NCBI GenBank assembly: GCA_905221605.1
Contig: CAJNDS010001791.1
Span: forward strand, 1-57,500
Direction: 5' to 3'
DNA from: Symbiodinium natans
Lineage: Eukaryota; Sar; Dinophyceae; Suessiales; Symbiodiniaceae
Length of the DNA stretch: 57,500 bases
Below, piece after piece: positions 1-11,447 of the stretch. Each line of letters begins with the position of its first letter. The stretch's first letter is position 1. The notes beneath the pieces are model-generated. The model had not been told where the DNA came from and did not search any database. It worked only from the letters and a program-made list of their open reading frames with translations. The translations under genes were made by a program, and so were the position numbers.

Positions 1-1488
1 AAAAAGAGAAATGATTGCAAAATCAATCATTTATTCATAAGGGGAAATTCCATCATGATGAGCCGCCGAGGTTTCGGGCCGTAGATATTTGGGTGGCACA
101 AAGCAGGCTCCCCACCTCTAATTCCCTCCTTAGCGGCCCGTTTTGCACCCCTTTTTTTTCGACGTTTTCCTGCAATGGGTACCCCCCGAGGCAAACCGGG
201 CGTGGCGGCGCGGACGGGCGCAACAGGACCAGGGCAATTTTGGCCTTGACACACAAGGACCCCCCAAACCCCCCCGCCCTCCCCTCTTCCGGCCCACTGG
301 TGCAGGGTTGCACCCCAAGCTCTCAGCGCCACTCATTTCTGCGTGGTCACAGTGCGTGTGAAACCCGGTGCGCAGCACGTCGCGCTAGGCATGCTTCTGT
401 TGGGCATGCGGTTTAGGGTTTAGGGTTTAGCATCTAGGGTTTAAGGTTTAGGGTTTAGGGTCTAGGGTGTAGGGTCTCGGGTCTATAGGCTCTAGCATCT
501 GGCGTTGATGCATGAGGCGGCTACATGCGTCCTGGCCAAACTGCCTCTGTGACCCTGCGCAGCTGCAGAGCTTCCCGCAACCATGCACATGCTCACGGGG
601 CTGCGCTGGGCCAGGCCGAGGCGGGTCGCGTAGCGTTAAAATTATCGACAAAGAGTAGAACGGATTGCTAGATCCTGACGATCCATAGGTTCAATTGGGC
701 GATAGTCTCGTCGTTTACTACCCGTGCGCTTGGAGAGAATGCAAATCATCAACTTAGTGCAGCCACCAAACATGCGGAGCGGAAGCGACTATCTAGTCGC
801 ATGTTGGAGAGATGTGCCGCGCAAAACATTGGTTTTGAGCCGCTGGTATGGGAATCAATTGGGGGTATGACGCCGGAAACTTCATCCATTTTGGATTCTT
901 TGTGCCGGGTGACCGACGGGCGAATGGGAATTAAACTCGGGACAACCCGTGGAAAGCTTTCGGCCAGGATTTCTGTCGACTTGCAGCGTGGCTTCCACGC
1001 GGCATGCGCGTTGCAACGCACGGCGGCACTAATGGTCTTACTGCGTTCATTCGCGCCCCTAATTGATTATTGCTATTGCGATCACAAAGGCGTGTCAAGT
1101 TCAGACTTTGGGTTTTGAACCTGTTGCTTTAGAAACTACAGGTGGTTGTGAGATTGGGGCGCATGGTCTTGAAGAATTCCCTTCGCCGGGCTCTTTCTTG
1201 ATGATTCATGGAAGTCAATAGATCTGAGTCCACTCTAGCAGCCAGATCTTGCGATACGAAAAATGTCAAGAATTTCAGCTCAGAATCTTCCCGATCCCCG
1301 ATTTGATGGGACTCCGGGACACTTCGAAAATTTCATCACGATTGAGCCAACCCGATGCCATTTCAGGAGAAGACCAGCCTCGGACCCAGATGACAATCCT
1401 CGTCGGTGCCATCGTTTTGACGGAGCAGCGCCTTGGAGAACATCAAAAGCCTCCAACCACACTCCGCGAGAGCACAAGAGCACTGCTT
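1..1488. other. Gene-poor leading region
   Basis: Open frames here are short, overlap on both strands and show no recognisable domain, membrane segment or splice-bounded coding pattern. The only structured element is the telomere-like patch near 412-482. The stretch 1249-1488 lies just downstream of the stop codon of the minus-strand TIR-like gene and probably contains its 3' untranslated region. Confidence 0.5.
412..482 (+). repeat. Interstitial telomere-like repeat patch
   Basis: Several imperfect copies of the heptamer TTTAGGG are seen in a row, interrupted by degenerate units (TCTAGGG, TGTAGGG, TCTCGGG). TTTAGGG is the plant-type telomere unit and is also found in dinoflagellates. The patch is short, degenerate and surrounded by unique sequence, so it is read as an interstitial relic and not as a chromosome end. 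Confidence 0.7.
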
Positions 1489-3864
1489 CTATAGCGGTTC
1501 AACGCCAGGCAGTTGGGGCGACGCTGGCCTCGCAAATTGAGCTTCCTGGTTCGCCGGTGTCAGGTTTGCTCCAGACTGGTTCGTTTGCCCTTCCGGTTGC
1601 ACTGAAGTAGGCTTAACGCAATTGGCATGTCTCCGGCCCATGGACAGCATGGCAGCCAGAACGAAAAAGATTAAAGCGAACAAGCTTGTGCCGGGAAGGA
1701 AATTCCATTGAAATCTCAGCACATCACCGTCGTCGTCTGGGAAGAAATTCTTCTCAAATATCCAGCAATGCTGCTCCAGATACAATGCTGCTACAAAGAT
1801 CAGGATGCATACTCCAAGAATGAAACAGTTGGTCGCTACATCGCAACATCTCCAAGCACGTCTGCGTCGCAGCAGGTGCGTGAGTTGTGCTGTAACGAAG
1901 AAGGCCACCGGCAAAACACCAAGCCCCCAACCTAGGCCCCGGACCAACTCACGGGCAGCACCTCTCCAAATCACGATTCCGTGCTGGTGAAGTTTTTCAG
2001 ATGCTGTATCCATGAAATGCCAAAGCAACGGAACCTGAGCCAGTGCGAAAACAACTCTCAGCAACCTTAGCAGAACCGACAGCCCTTGTACAACCAGCAA
2101 AACAGGCATGAAGGGCTCGTCCCTTGCTCTGATAGCTCAGCAACCGCTGACGCAGCGACTTGGGAGAAAGTGAAAATCCTAAGCTGATCCTGCCGCTTCT
2201 TGACACATGGGCGTGGTTTGCTGTCAAGTATGTGAGTGATATGCAAAAGGGCCTACTCAAAACCAAAGCTGACACGGTCAAGAGCCAAGGATCTCCTTGG
2301 AAAGCTGGTCGGCAAGACTTCGCTGCACCTGGGCCCAGGATCTGGGAGTGCGTGTGAGCTCTCGGGCCCGGGCCAAGGCTTTGCCCTGCAGAACCGACTC
2401 TTCGGACTAGTCTGCTACTGCTACACCCACCTCTGTCCGCACCGTCTCCTCAAACCTCTCGACGCTACCGAACCTTGGTTCCACCGACTGCCATAAGTCG
2501 CATTCACTGCGTGCCCACCGCTGCTAGAAACGAAGACAATCCCAGAAGGTGTTGAGCCATACCCAAAAGCCCAAAACCTTGAAAAGCGCAGGTTCTGAGC
2601 CCCCTGAAGGGCGTCTTACACCCGTGCGCGCCAGCGCACGCGAACGCGCAGCCATGGAAGGGGAAAGCAGGCTCCAAGGTTGCGCAGTTTCAAGTCTCAA
2701 GTTCTTGTGAAGGGCTGCCTTTGCTACAGGATTTCAAGCGTGCGCGGGTAATTCTGGTAGTCCAAGACACCATGATGTGATGCACTGCAGCACGATCCGA
2801 CGATCGCAAGCAAGGACTTCACCTGAAACTGATCTGTGGTCCTGAGAGCAGCACCAGCAAAGGGTGCTGCTGGCCACCTCAGATCCCCCATAAGCAACCC
2901 GACACTGGCGAACTCGAGATTGTTCTTTTCCAAAATGGACAGGGTTTGATCAAGTTGGGGTGAGCCACGAAGCGGCTCAACTCCTCCTGGAGCACCTCCA
3001 CAGATCGGAAGTAGGCACGACTGGTTGCCACGCTCGTGTAGAAGGCAAGAAAAACCAATGTGCCCAGCACCGGCCATAGAACAGTCTGCTCGTCATCAAG
3101 CTGGTCCAGCACTGCTGACGGTAGAAACGTCATCGCGAGCACCACACACGATAAGCCCACAGGCACTGAAACTAAGCAAGGGCCCAGGAATGTTGGTCTT
3201 ATGATAAGCTTTGCCTTCTGACTTGCTGGACGGCTATGCAGGAAGGCTGCCATCTCGAACACGCACCACCTCAGCCGCGTGAATATATCCTGAACTTGGG
3301 GGACAGAAAATCGGCCCCCAAAACCTTAACGCCAAGTGACAGGCGATGGGTGTATGACGGATCCCACAGGACGAGGAGGGCATCTGAGCATTTCAGAAAG
3401 GCCCCCATGCTGACAATGGCGGCCACTTTCTCATCCTCGTTCTGCTGATCGATGCACAGAACATCTAGAAATATGTGTTTCCATGGCCTCCAAAAGATTG
3501 ACACCAAAAGGTACAAATAGAAACCCACGGCAGTGCACCACCATGAGCTCGAAGGATATGTCGGATTCTCAAGGCGAAGATCAGGCAGAAGACCCATCGA
3601 AAAAAGGATCATCATCAACATGGCGCCGAGGGTTGAAGCCGTTGCTGCCGCCTTGAAGTTGTACAAGAAGAAGGCAGTAAGAATCTTGCTCCACTTGTTG
3701 CCATGCCAGCTATGGCTCCAAAATTCATCGATCTTGTCCGTCGGGAAGCTGACACGACGGAACACATGAGTCTGCCAGCCCTCCGTGCGCAAGACCTGAC
3801 CGAAGTACCTGAGAGCCTGGTGAGCCTGAGCAGCCTGAATGATGTCTGGCCTGGTTGGCTCCAT
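1489..3864 (-). CDS. TIR-like multi-pass membrane protein, six exons
   Basis: Six exons join in frame to about 554 residues: 3341-3864, 2969-3269, 2771-2877, 2431-2473, 2286-2328 and 1489-2135. Introns are 71-297 bp; five start with GT, the fifth (2136-2285) appears to start with GC. The ATG at 3864 opens the longest frame. The first exon carries FWSHSWHG and, across the first junction, a segment ending in RLWCVFEMAAF; the acidic-cysteine stretch FLDVLCIDQ precedes it. This layout resembles TIR-like folds, where a conserved W-C-x-x-E closes the domain. A CxCC..DHR segment and a CDRRIV segment follow in exon 3, then WFGSVE across exons 3-4. About eight hydrophobic helices are visible, two in exon 1, two in exon 2 and four in exon 6. 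I recall this type as common in dinoflagellates; its function is unknown. Signalling at a membrane is inference only. Confidence 0.82.
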
Positions 3865-5194
3865 TCCTTGGTCACTTCGGTTTGTGGAGTTGGCCTGTTC
3901 GAGGTCAAAGCCGGGGGCTTCTGTTCTGCCAATACAGAAACTTGTTTGTTCGCAGGGCGCTTACTGTAGAGCGATGCCGCTTGGGACGACTGAAAAGTTA
4001 CAGGTGATGTCCCAAACTTAGAGCACTACTCAGCTCACAGCATTGCTCTCAGAAATGAATGCGGCTGAAGTGTCTCGAGATGAACTCCGCTATGGCATCC
4101 TCGAAGCTTTCGTTCGAACCGCCTGTTTTTCAGCGTTCAGAACTTGAGGCGCTATGCTCTCTGAATGCTCCCACAAGGCCGGGTGCTTTTTTCATCGCTG
4201 GTGAGAATGCCCGATACGCGATGAAGCTAGGATCTCGCTTAGGAGCTCAGGGCTCAAGACTAGTGAGTCTTCAAGACCCTAAGCGCAGGCCGAGGCCCTG
4301 AAGTGCCAAACTCCTGGAACAAGCACAAGCCGAAGCCGCCAATGTTCTTCTCACTTTTACACCCTTTTACGCCCTTGAACCCCTCACTTCCGAGCTCTCG
4401 AACCGCACCTTCCTCTCCCGGAGACTGGCTCGGGAGGCTCGGGGTGCCATCGACGAAATGAGACGGATCCCACTCCATCGCGCAGGAGTTTAGGAAAGAC
4501 AAGGTGGGGCTGCTGCCCACGGAGACTTCTTGAACCCAACACCCGGAGCCAAGATGCCTGCACACGAGGAGCCAAGTTGGTTTTACCGGGCTACTTAGGA
4601 TGTGCAGTTGGGCTGCTTTCTTTTTTGAATTATCCTCTTTACCAGAGACCAAAACCCAAGCCTAAAGGGTGGGAACCTAAAGGGTCGGTAGCAGAGAACC
4701 CCCTGTTACTTCAGGCTGCTTACACGGCTCAACACTGGAACCACGTCAGTCGAACAACGCATTTACCCCCGAACCCTCGAACAGTTGTCATGCCTGTTCG
4801 CGTGAAACTGAGCTCTACAGCTCTCTGTATCGGTCTCTCTCTCTCTCCCTCCCTCCCTCCCTCTCTTTCTCACGCTTGCGGCCGTCTATTTCCGCAGCTT
4901 GGCGGGTCGGACTGGGCCCCTCGGAGTTTTTCCCACGCCCTAAAAGGACTTAGTTGGCAATGCAGACGAAACAGCTTCCGGCCATCTTGTTCATCCATTG
5001 GGGGCTTTTGGCCGGCGGCTCTTTAACTCCCAACCGCCACACCCATGGCATTTGCCCAGAGACTCCCAAGCAGAATCAAAATACCAACCTCGGTGAGTCG
5101 GTGGAAGCACGTGGGTAAACCCTCTTCCCTTACCAGCCCCGCTACCTCGTGAGACATATGACGGAAGCAACAAGAGTATTATGGGTTTTGGAGT
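3865..5194. other. Intergenic region between TIR-like and transporter genes
   Basis: About 1.3 kb upstream of the TIR-like gene and downstream of the amino acid transporter. It holds a CT-rich run with CTCTCTCTC and CCCTCCCTCC around 4830-4866. Open frames at 4260-4652 and 4577-5026 lack recognisable domains and overlap each other on opposite strands. No coding call is supported. Promoter and trans-splice acceptor sites of the TIR-like gene should lie just above 3864. Confidence 0.5.
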
Positions 5195-8100
5195 CTACAT
5201 GAGTCTACGGCGTCTACGGTCTGTTGCGGCACTGCTTGGCCTTTGGAACAAAACAGCTTCCGGACCCGGAACAAACCAATCGAGACATCCGGCCAACGAC
5301 ATGCAAGCCACGATCAGGCTCACCAGTGAAAGGAACAGGGAGGCCAAATCTGTTCCACGAAGTCCCGAAGGGGTGATAGTTCGGCGATGCCTCAAATCGA
5401 TGATGGCCGGCAAGATGTAGATGATCATGCTAGCGCATATTCCTCGAGCGCAAGGTGCATCTTACAGGAACAGCCAGAGTGCAGCGGCAGCATGCTTTTT
5501 CCAATGTACCACACACACGAACCCAGGCATACACAAAGAGCGAGCATCCCATCTTCAAACAATTGATGTCAAAGATCCCAAGACTGGTGAATCGAGAGCA
5601 ACCACTTGACACTTTGGACCCAAATTCTGAACACCCCGTCCCCCTCACATTTCCCTAGAACAAACGGCTGAAATGTCGGACCTCCGAAACAAGACATGAC
5701 AAGACAGCGGAACACAACAGCGGACGTCAGCGGAGCCACCGGAAACGATGCCCAGAACCGTGGCCAGCGAGACATCTGGCAGCGCTGCGAGGGTGGCTGC
5801 CAAGACCAAGGCAAAGGCCAAACTTGCTCCTGCAGAAGAGACATCGCAGGATTCTGGACATCGTCTGACATCGTCTGATAGTTGTGCAACCTTTAAAATA
5901 TGGGGGCCGTTTTTGAGCCCCGTGCGGAGACTTACAAGTATTTCACTTCTCTGCCAGGCGGCACCGCAGGTTTGTCATGACCCCTTGGTTTTTCCCGCCT
6001 GATGTCGCCTCCCAAACCGACCACAGAAACAAAACCCGACCCCCAACCCCCCCCCTTTTCATCCTTCCCTTTGCCCACGACCGTTGGTTTTGGAAGCGTT
6101 CAACCGAGATTGCACGTGCTGGGAGATTTGACTCACTGGATGTGGGGCGGCGTCATCCAGCCATGCCATGGATCCCCTTTTGTGAACCTTCGGAAATTCC
6201 AGGACCCTCCGACAGATCCTTTGGTTCGCCTGGGAACCCGTCAGCACATAGGACTTCTAGGAAAAACAATGAGGGCACAGGGGCCGCGTGACTCAAAAAT
6301 GACACATTATCGCCAAACAGAGCGAAAGTACGTACAGTAGAACAGAGATCTTGGTTTGATTTCCTTGCGACGCCTGGCATGGAGATCATTGGTTCTTTGG
6401 GCCTTGACCCCGCCGAGCCAAGAGCCCCGCCAACCCTTCTGCCCATGGAGCCGTGTACAACTTCGGGTACCCTGAACAGGACCAGCACAGTTTAGAGAAT
6501 TGCCCGCGTGGAAAGACAAACTAAACTGACATCTCTCCAGTTAAAAAGACGGGCCCACCCGCCACAAGATAACTGAGCAGAATGAGATTCAGGTTTCCAT
6601 CGAAGGAGTTATCAGGAGCTAGTTCATTTGGTTGGATGTATACATAAGTCACATCTGCCAAAATGCGCGAGTCATTCAAGAACCGTGCCCTTGATCAAGG
6701 CGGGCCACTGGATTTTGCAAGAGAAGGGCATCCATCTTGGATTGTCTTCCGCGCCACGAAGAACCGCAGAGGCAAGGCCAGTGTAAGTTGAACACACAAA
6801 GCCTGAGATTAGTGGAAAGAAAGGAAAGGCTCGTCTGCTACATGCTCCTTTGCCTGCACGCCTGACTCTCATCCCCGCACGACCTCAGGCACATCGGAAA
6901 GCACGGAACCAAGGGACAATCTTGGCGCCGCGAACCATCCATGAATCTGCGTAGTCGCTGCCCAACGAGTCCATGATATTGGGCTTGACATCCTTACCGA
7001 ACCTGCAGTAGCCACTGATCGCCAGGGTCAGATAGTTCAGGAGGATCAGGACATTGCTCCAAAGGATGAGGCTGCTTGTACGGCTTTTGTCTGACAAGGT
7101 GCACAGCACTGGGATGTAGGCCCAGCTCGAGTTCAGCGAAAAAGAGATGAGCGGCAGTGATGCCGCAACATCAAGAAGACTGGGCTCATGGGATGAGCTA
7201 AAAAACTGCTGCAAGCTTTGCTCCGTCACATCAGGCGGTGACACCTGTGCGGCAGTTCTACAATTGCTGAAACTGTGGCGTTGCCGCGACTATTTCTCTG
7301 CCATTGTTGTCATTGTTCTTGCCAGCACTATGACTTTTTACCTCATGGGGTTCACAAAACCCGAAGTTTCCGGTGACAGCACTGAACAATGAGCTCATAG
7401 GGCGCAATGCACGAATCACCGAATCTGACACTGTTGCCAATGTCCGCTGTGCCACAAAGACCGTGACCAAGGTGATCAGGACCGCTACCACACATCCAAG
7501 CCAAGAGAACTTCTTCAGAAACGTTAGATCTTCACAGGAACCTGGCTTGCAAGAACACTGTTACGGCTTCAAAACTTTGGCTTTGCCAAAGCCTGACATT
7601 CGGCATCGATGCTTGTCCACGAACGTCTCTCTACGTGTCTGTCTGCACATGCAGATGAAGGTGAAACTTAAGGTGTGCTGCTTCTGTTGCTTTTGGCAGG
7701 GCTGCGTGTGGAATATCAGCACATCGCAAAGTCACGAATTCCTGGGAATGTCCGCTTGAATTCAATCAAAGCAGCTCAAGCACCAGAGAAAGCAGGCGAT
7801 GCCACACAGAACTGCTCGTCCACAAGAAGGAAAGAAGGCGAGAAACTCTGCCCTGACCAAAAGCACATCAAAATGTCCACAGACAGAAAAGGATAATCGG
7901 GATAATAAGATCTCCTTTCCACGCAGGCAAGTACCACTCAATAGCATCAACGATAACAAGGACCCAGGCACTTCAGGATCACCAGGAACGCCACCGCGCC
8001 GCCCCAGGCATAGAAGATGAGCAGGAACTGACAAAGAAGCGAGAAGGAGCCACCCAAGACCCGGATCACGAGTTCTGAATAGGACTCCAAGCAGCCTGGC

Positions 8101-10114
8101 AGCCGAGTTCGTGTGGATTCGTTGAGGGTTCTGCGGTCGCCCGCATTTTTTGGCGTAGCATGTATAGGGTACTAGGGTTCTAGGGCAGGTGCCGAAGCGC
8201 AGTCTCCTGCACAAGTCCGCAGTCCGTCGCATTGCTTGTTTCTTCGCCGCTCTCTAGGCTAGGCATGGTTCAAGCCTGGAGCGTGATTTTGACTGAAGAC
8301 TTCAAGACTTTTGTTTCTTGCTTGCGCGTAAGTGTGCGCCTGCAATGTTAGCTTCAGGGTTTGGGTCCAGCTTGTGGTCCGGGCTGCAAGGCTTCCAACA
8401 GTCGTTTCGCAGCGCAACCCGCCCGGGGAAGGGTAGGCCAACGAAGCAGCACAGGTGCCAGCTAGGGGCCGAGGGAGGCGGCTCCGAAACTCAATAGGTG
8501 GCGCAATGTGGTGGTGATGGTGGTGGCGGCGGCGGTGGTGGTGGGGGTCCGGGCAACGGCGGCGGCGGTGGTGGTGGTGTGCGTGACACAAGTTAGCAGC
8601 CCACGCTGAGGTGAGGCCGTCCTCGGGTGTCGTATTTGGCAACTTGCTCGCTGCAGCCGCGAGCACTCCATTACCGAGCCCGAGGTCGGGTTGAAGAGGG
8701 AATGCCCCGGCGTTTTGGTTCTAGGTGTGCCCGAGCCTCCGGTCCAGGAGGAGCACCGCCATTTTTGCGGATAGTGCGTCGCACACAAAAGTGCACGGCG
8801 GCACTCGCAGTGAACGGAAGCAGGCGCTGCAACTCTGGCTAGCGCCTGCGTTTGTGTTGCTCGCGGCGCTTCAGGTCGTAAGTGGTAAGTGTTGCCGCAA
8901 GCAGATGGGATGGAAGACTGTCCCTGAATACAGGCCTGATGAGCCGCCATCACATGCAGGAATCCCAAGATCGTGCTTCAGATGCATCATCTCCCGCAGG
9001 AGGCCGGGATGAGCGTGCTTTTATCTCAGCTCGTTGAAAGCATCGAGTTGCAGCGCATGCGAGATCAACCCACACAAAGCACAAGTTAAAGCATTCGCCG
9101 CTCTGACGGATACGACGTGCACCGCATTGCATTTCCTGCCAAGCTCCACCCTTGCACGGCATTCTGATTTCTGTCAGAGGAACCCAGAGAGCCTTCAAAG
9201 TGAGGCCCGCCTGCCAGTGTGCGGCTACTACAAGCAACATTCCTTCCAGGCATAGGAGCTCTTCCCAGAAGGCAAAAGGACATGTACAGTTTGCTGGTCG
9301 TGCTCTCCTGACGAAGGCACAAAGGAGAGTGCTGCAGTGCATTCGGTGTACTTGTCCTGAGTCGCCTGCGTTGCGTGCTTTCCGTGCGCTCTTCAGTCTA
9401 GGCACAGGTGAAGCCTTGAGCATGTTTTGTGCATGGCTGTTCACCACAGTAGGTGCCGCAGTCTACAAAGGATCTTGGACACGCTTTAGAACTTTCTTTC
9501 TTGCTTGCGTGAAAAATCTCCGCGTTAATGGATTCGGACGCAGAAAATGTGTGCAGTCCACAGTTCTTTCCATTCCTGCCGGCACACACCAGCAATATGC
9601 GAATGTATCGGCATCCCGGTGCAGATTCCAAAGGCCTATTCTAAGAACGGTGAGCTCGACCACTCAAGCCCAACGTGCGAAGATGTACATCGACACGTCG
9701 ACTCCAGCAAAGCTAGCACACATAGCATTACTGAGTCAAGATTGGCATGTAGGATGGTACAGAATGCAAACGACCAACCATCCACCGGGTTCCGTTAAGT
9801 GGTCCTCTCCTTGCGGCGTGTAGTACAGCTCGTAGTAGGAGAGCGTCTTCAAGGAGTGCATTGAGAGGGCAGTGAAGACGACTAAGGAGAGGACACCTCA
9901 ATGATCAACAGCAGCAAATAGCTGCAGACATGCCGGCAAGTAACTTCACCACTTCGGAATTGCATAAGGAACACAAAAGCTTCACTTGCGTACTTGAGCT
10001 GCCCCACCAAAGCCCGCCCAACTTGTGCATAGCGTAGGGCAATGTCAGCTGCCCGGCACCCAGAACGGACAGCAAGACGTTGAGAACGCATCTAGGCAAA
10101 TCTGTGCTCCCCAC
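5195..10114 (-). CDS. SLC38/AAAP-type amino acid transporter, eight exons
   Basis: Exons read by frame and family alignment: about 10003-10090, 9786-9896, 7885-8095, 7342-7541, 6918-7244, 6709-6802, 5740-5829 and 5195-5442. Phases agree at every junction except inside exon 3. The product is about 450 residues, normal for the family. Exon 1 gives LSVLGAGQLTLPYAM, the hallmark first helix of SLC38/AAAP carriers. Exon 2 continues with a helix ending LKTLSYYELY, exon 3 has SYSELVIRVLGG and an FYAWGGAVAFLVIL helix, exon 5 has SLPLISFSLNSSW, exon 6 ALPLRFFVARKTI, exon 7 ALPDVSLATVLGIVSG, and exon 8 SMIIYILPAIIDLRHRR followed by the last helix and a short tail. The family moves amino acids across plasma or vacuolar membranes, usually with H+ or Na+. 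The first intron (9897-10002) starts with GC. Exon 3 has one base too many near 7958, so the gene may be broken here. An upstream exon for the cytosolic N-terminus was not found. Confidence 0.82.
8096..9785. other. Large intron of the transporter gene
   Basis: This 1.69 kb gap separates transporter exons 2 and 3; the flanking donor (CCCG then GTGGAT) and acceptor (TGCCAG) give matching phase. It includes a GGT/GGC triplet-rich stretch at about 8508-8581. Open frames inside (8259-8968, 8950-9447, 9152-9823) overlap on both strands and show no domain. Confidence 0.6.
8508..8581 (+). repeat. Imperfect GGT/GGC triplet repeat
   Basis: A run of GTGGTG, GGCGGC and GGTGGT triplets broken by a short GGGGTCCGGGCAAC spacer, inside the large transporter intron. 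The His- and Gly-rich reading frames across it are products of the triplet composition. Confidence 0.75.
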
Positions 10115-11447
10115 GTGTGCATCTCCATAGCCTTGGATGTTTACGGCCTGCTGCTTGCATTTGGATAAGCAGCTGTCTCCTCTTTTCTTTAACTTTAACG
10201 TATGATGAAGCCGCAGACTTGCTTCCTGTGTACATACCAGTTTGCAAGGTCCTTCGAACGAGAGGTGCTACGCCGATCGTCGGCCTGAGAAACCGCGGTT
10301 ATTGTACATTTACGTTTGTGTATTGTTTCCAAGAAACTTGTTGAAATATTTTTTTTCCAACTGCTTTCGTCGCAGAGTTGTTCAGATTCAACGTTTGCTT
10401 ATCATGAGGAGGATTTTGGTACATATATTAAGTACATATATAAATTCATATAGATATATGTGAATATATGTATATCAACTTCCAGAAATATGACTTTTAC
10501 ATATTTAGACTTCGACTGAATTTGTCACAAGAACTGCAGAAAACATCGCTGAGCAACGCCCGATCTGCCCCGTGTTCAGACAATCCTCGCTGCACACGCT
10601 GTGCCCGCGATGGACGAGTCCGTCAGGTGTCAGCAAAGCAGCTGCGTCCACAGTCATGGCGCGATGGGAACAGGAGGACCGCGGCAGTTCTCTGTTCCTT
10701 CCCCGCAGTCCCTAGATCCATGAGGAGGCACCTAAACCCTCTTTTGCAGCTCTGGATTGGGTGAAGCCATACCGTAGATCGCGAGTAAGTGGTGATCGGC
10801 AGTCTATAACTACCGTGCCACACTCTGACCTGCATGTGAGCCACGTCGAAAGGCTGCGAGCCACTGATGGGAAAGCTCATACACAGCCATCCCCGGATTC
10901 TATTCCTCCATACCAGACAACCAGTAGCACGATGCACAGAGAAACGCTAGACTTGTTCTTCTTTGCTTGGAGCCGGTCTTTGCTGAATGAATTACCGTCA
11001 TGTCAGCAAAACTCAGAGCAAGGTGGATGCACACATGACATGGAAACTTCGTAAGTATCGCAAGACAGGGCCAAAAAATGACTGAACAGGAAACGGCCTC
11101 AATTCCAGCTGTTGTTATTCCATCAACGGACAACAGCGAACGCAAAGTCCATTTTCTTACAATTCTTACAAGCAAGCTTCTCTGGGTCTGGGTATCATTC
11201 TGCCACATGCGCTGGAGGCAGAACCCTGGAGTCAGCTGTCCGACCCCGTATTGGATCCTGTGCAGCGCCGAAAACGTCCCTGAGGAACGCTCCCACAGAC
11301 TTTTGCCTGGGGGAAGGGGAAAAAAATGGCACAAGCATCGGCCTGCAACTCGAACAGAGAATGTTCCATTAGGAGCTAAGGAAGAGATCATAAGAGCCTG
11401 ATTTTGGTCATCGTCGTAATCGACGAATATTGCTCGCATACCAAACT
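10115..11447. other. Intergenic region, transporter to first MLO-like gene
   Basis: Contains the 5' side of the transporter gene and the 3' flank of the first MLO-like copy. An AT-rich patch with TATATA/ACATATAT runs lies at about 10425-10500. A short motif, GTCCATTTTCTT near 11148, recurs at 15858 in the 3' flank of the second MLO-like copy, marking the extent of that tandem duplication. The minus-strand frame 10900-11496 overlaps the end of the MLO-like coding exon and is not called. Confidence 0.5.

Noticed and set aside
8259-8968. His-rich and Arg-rich frames near the GGT/GGC repeat
   Set aside because: Composition artefact inside the large transporter intron, with overlapping frames on both strands.
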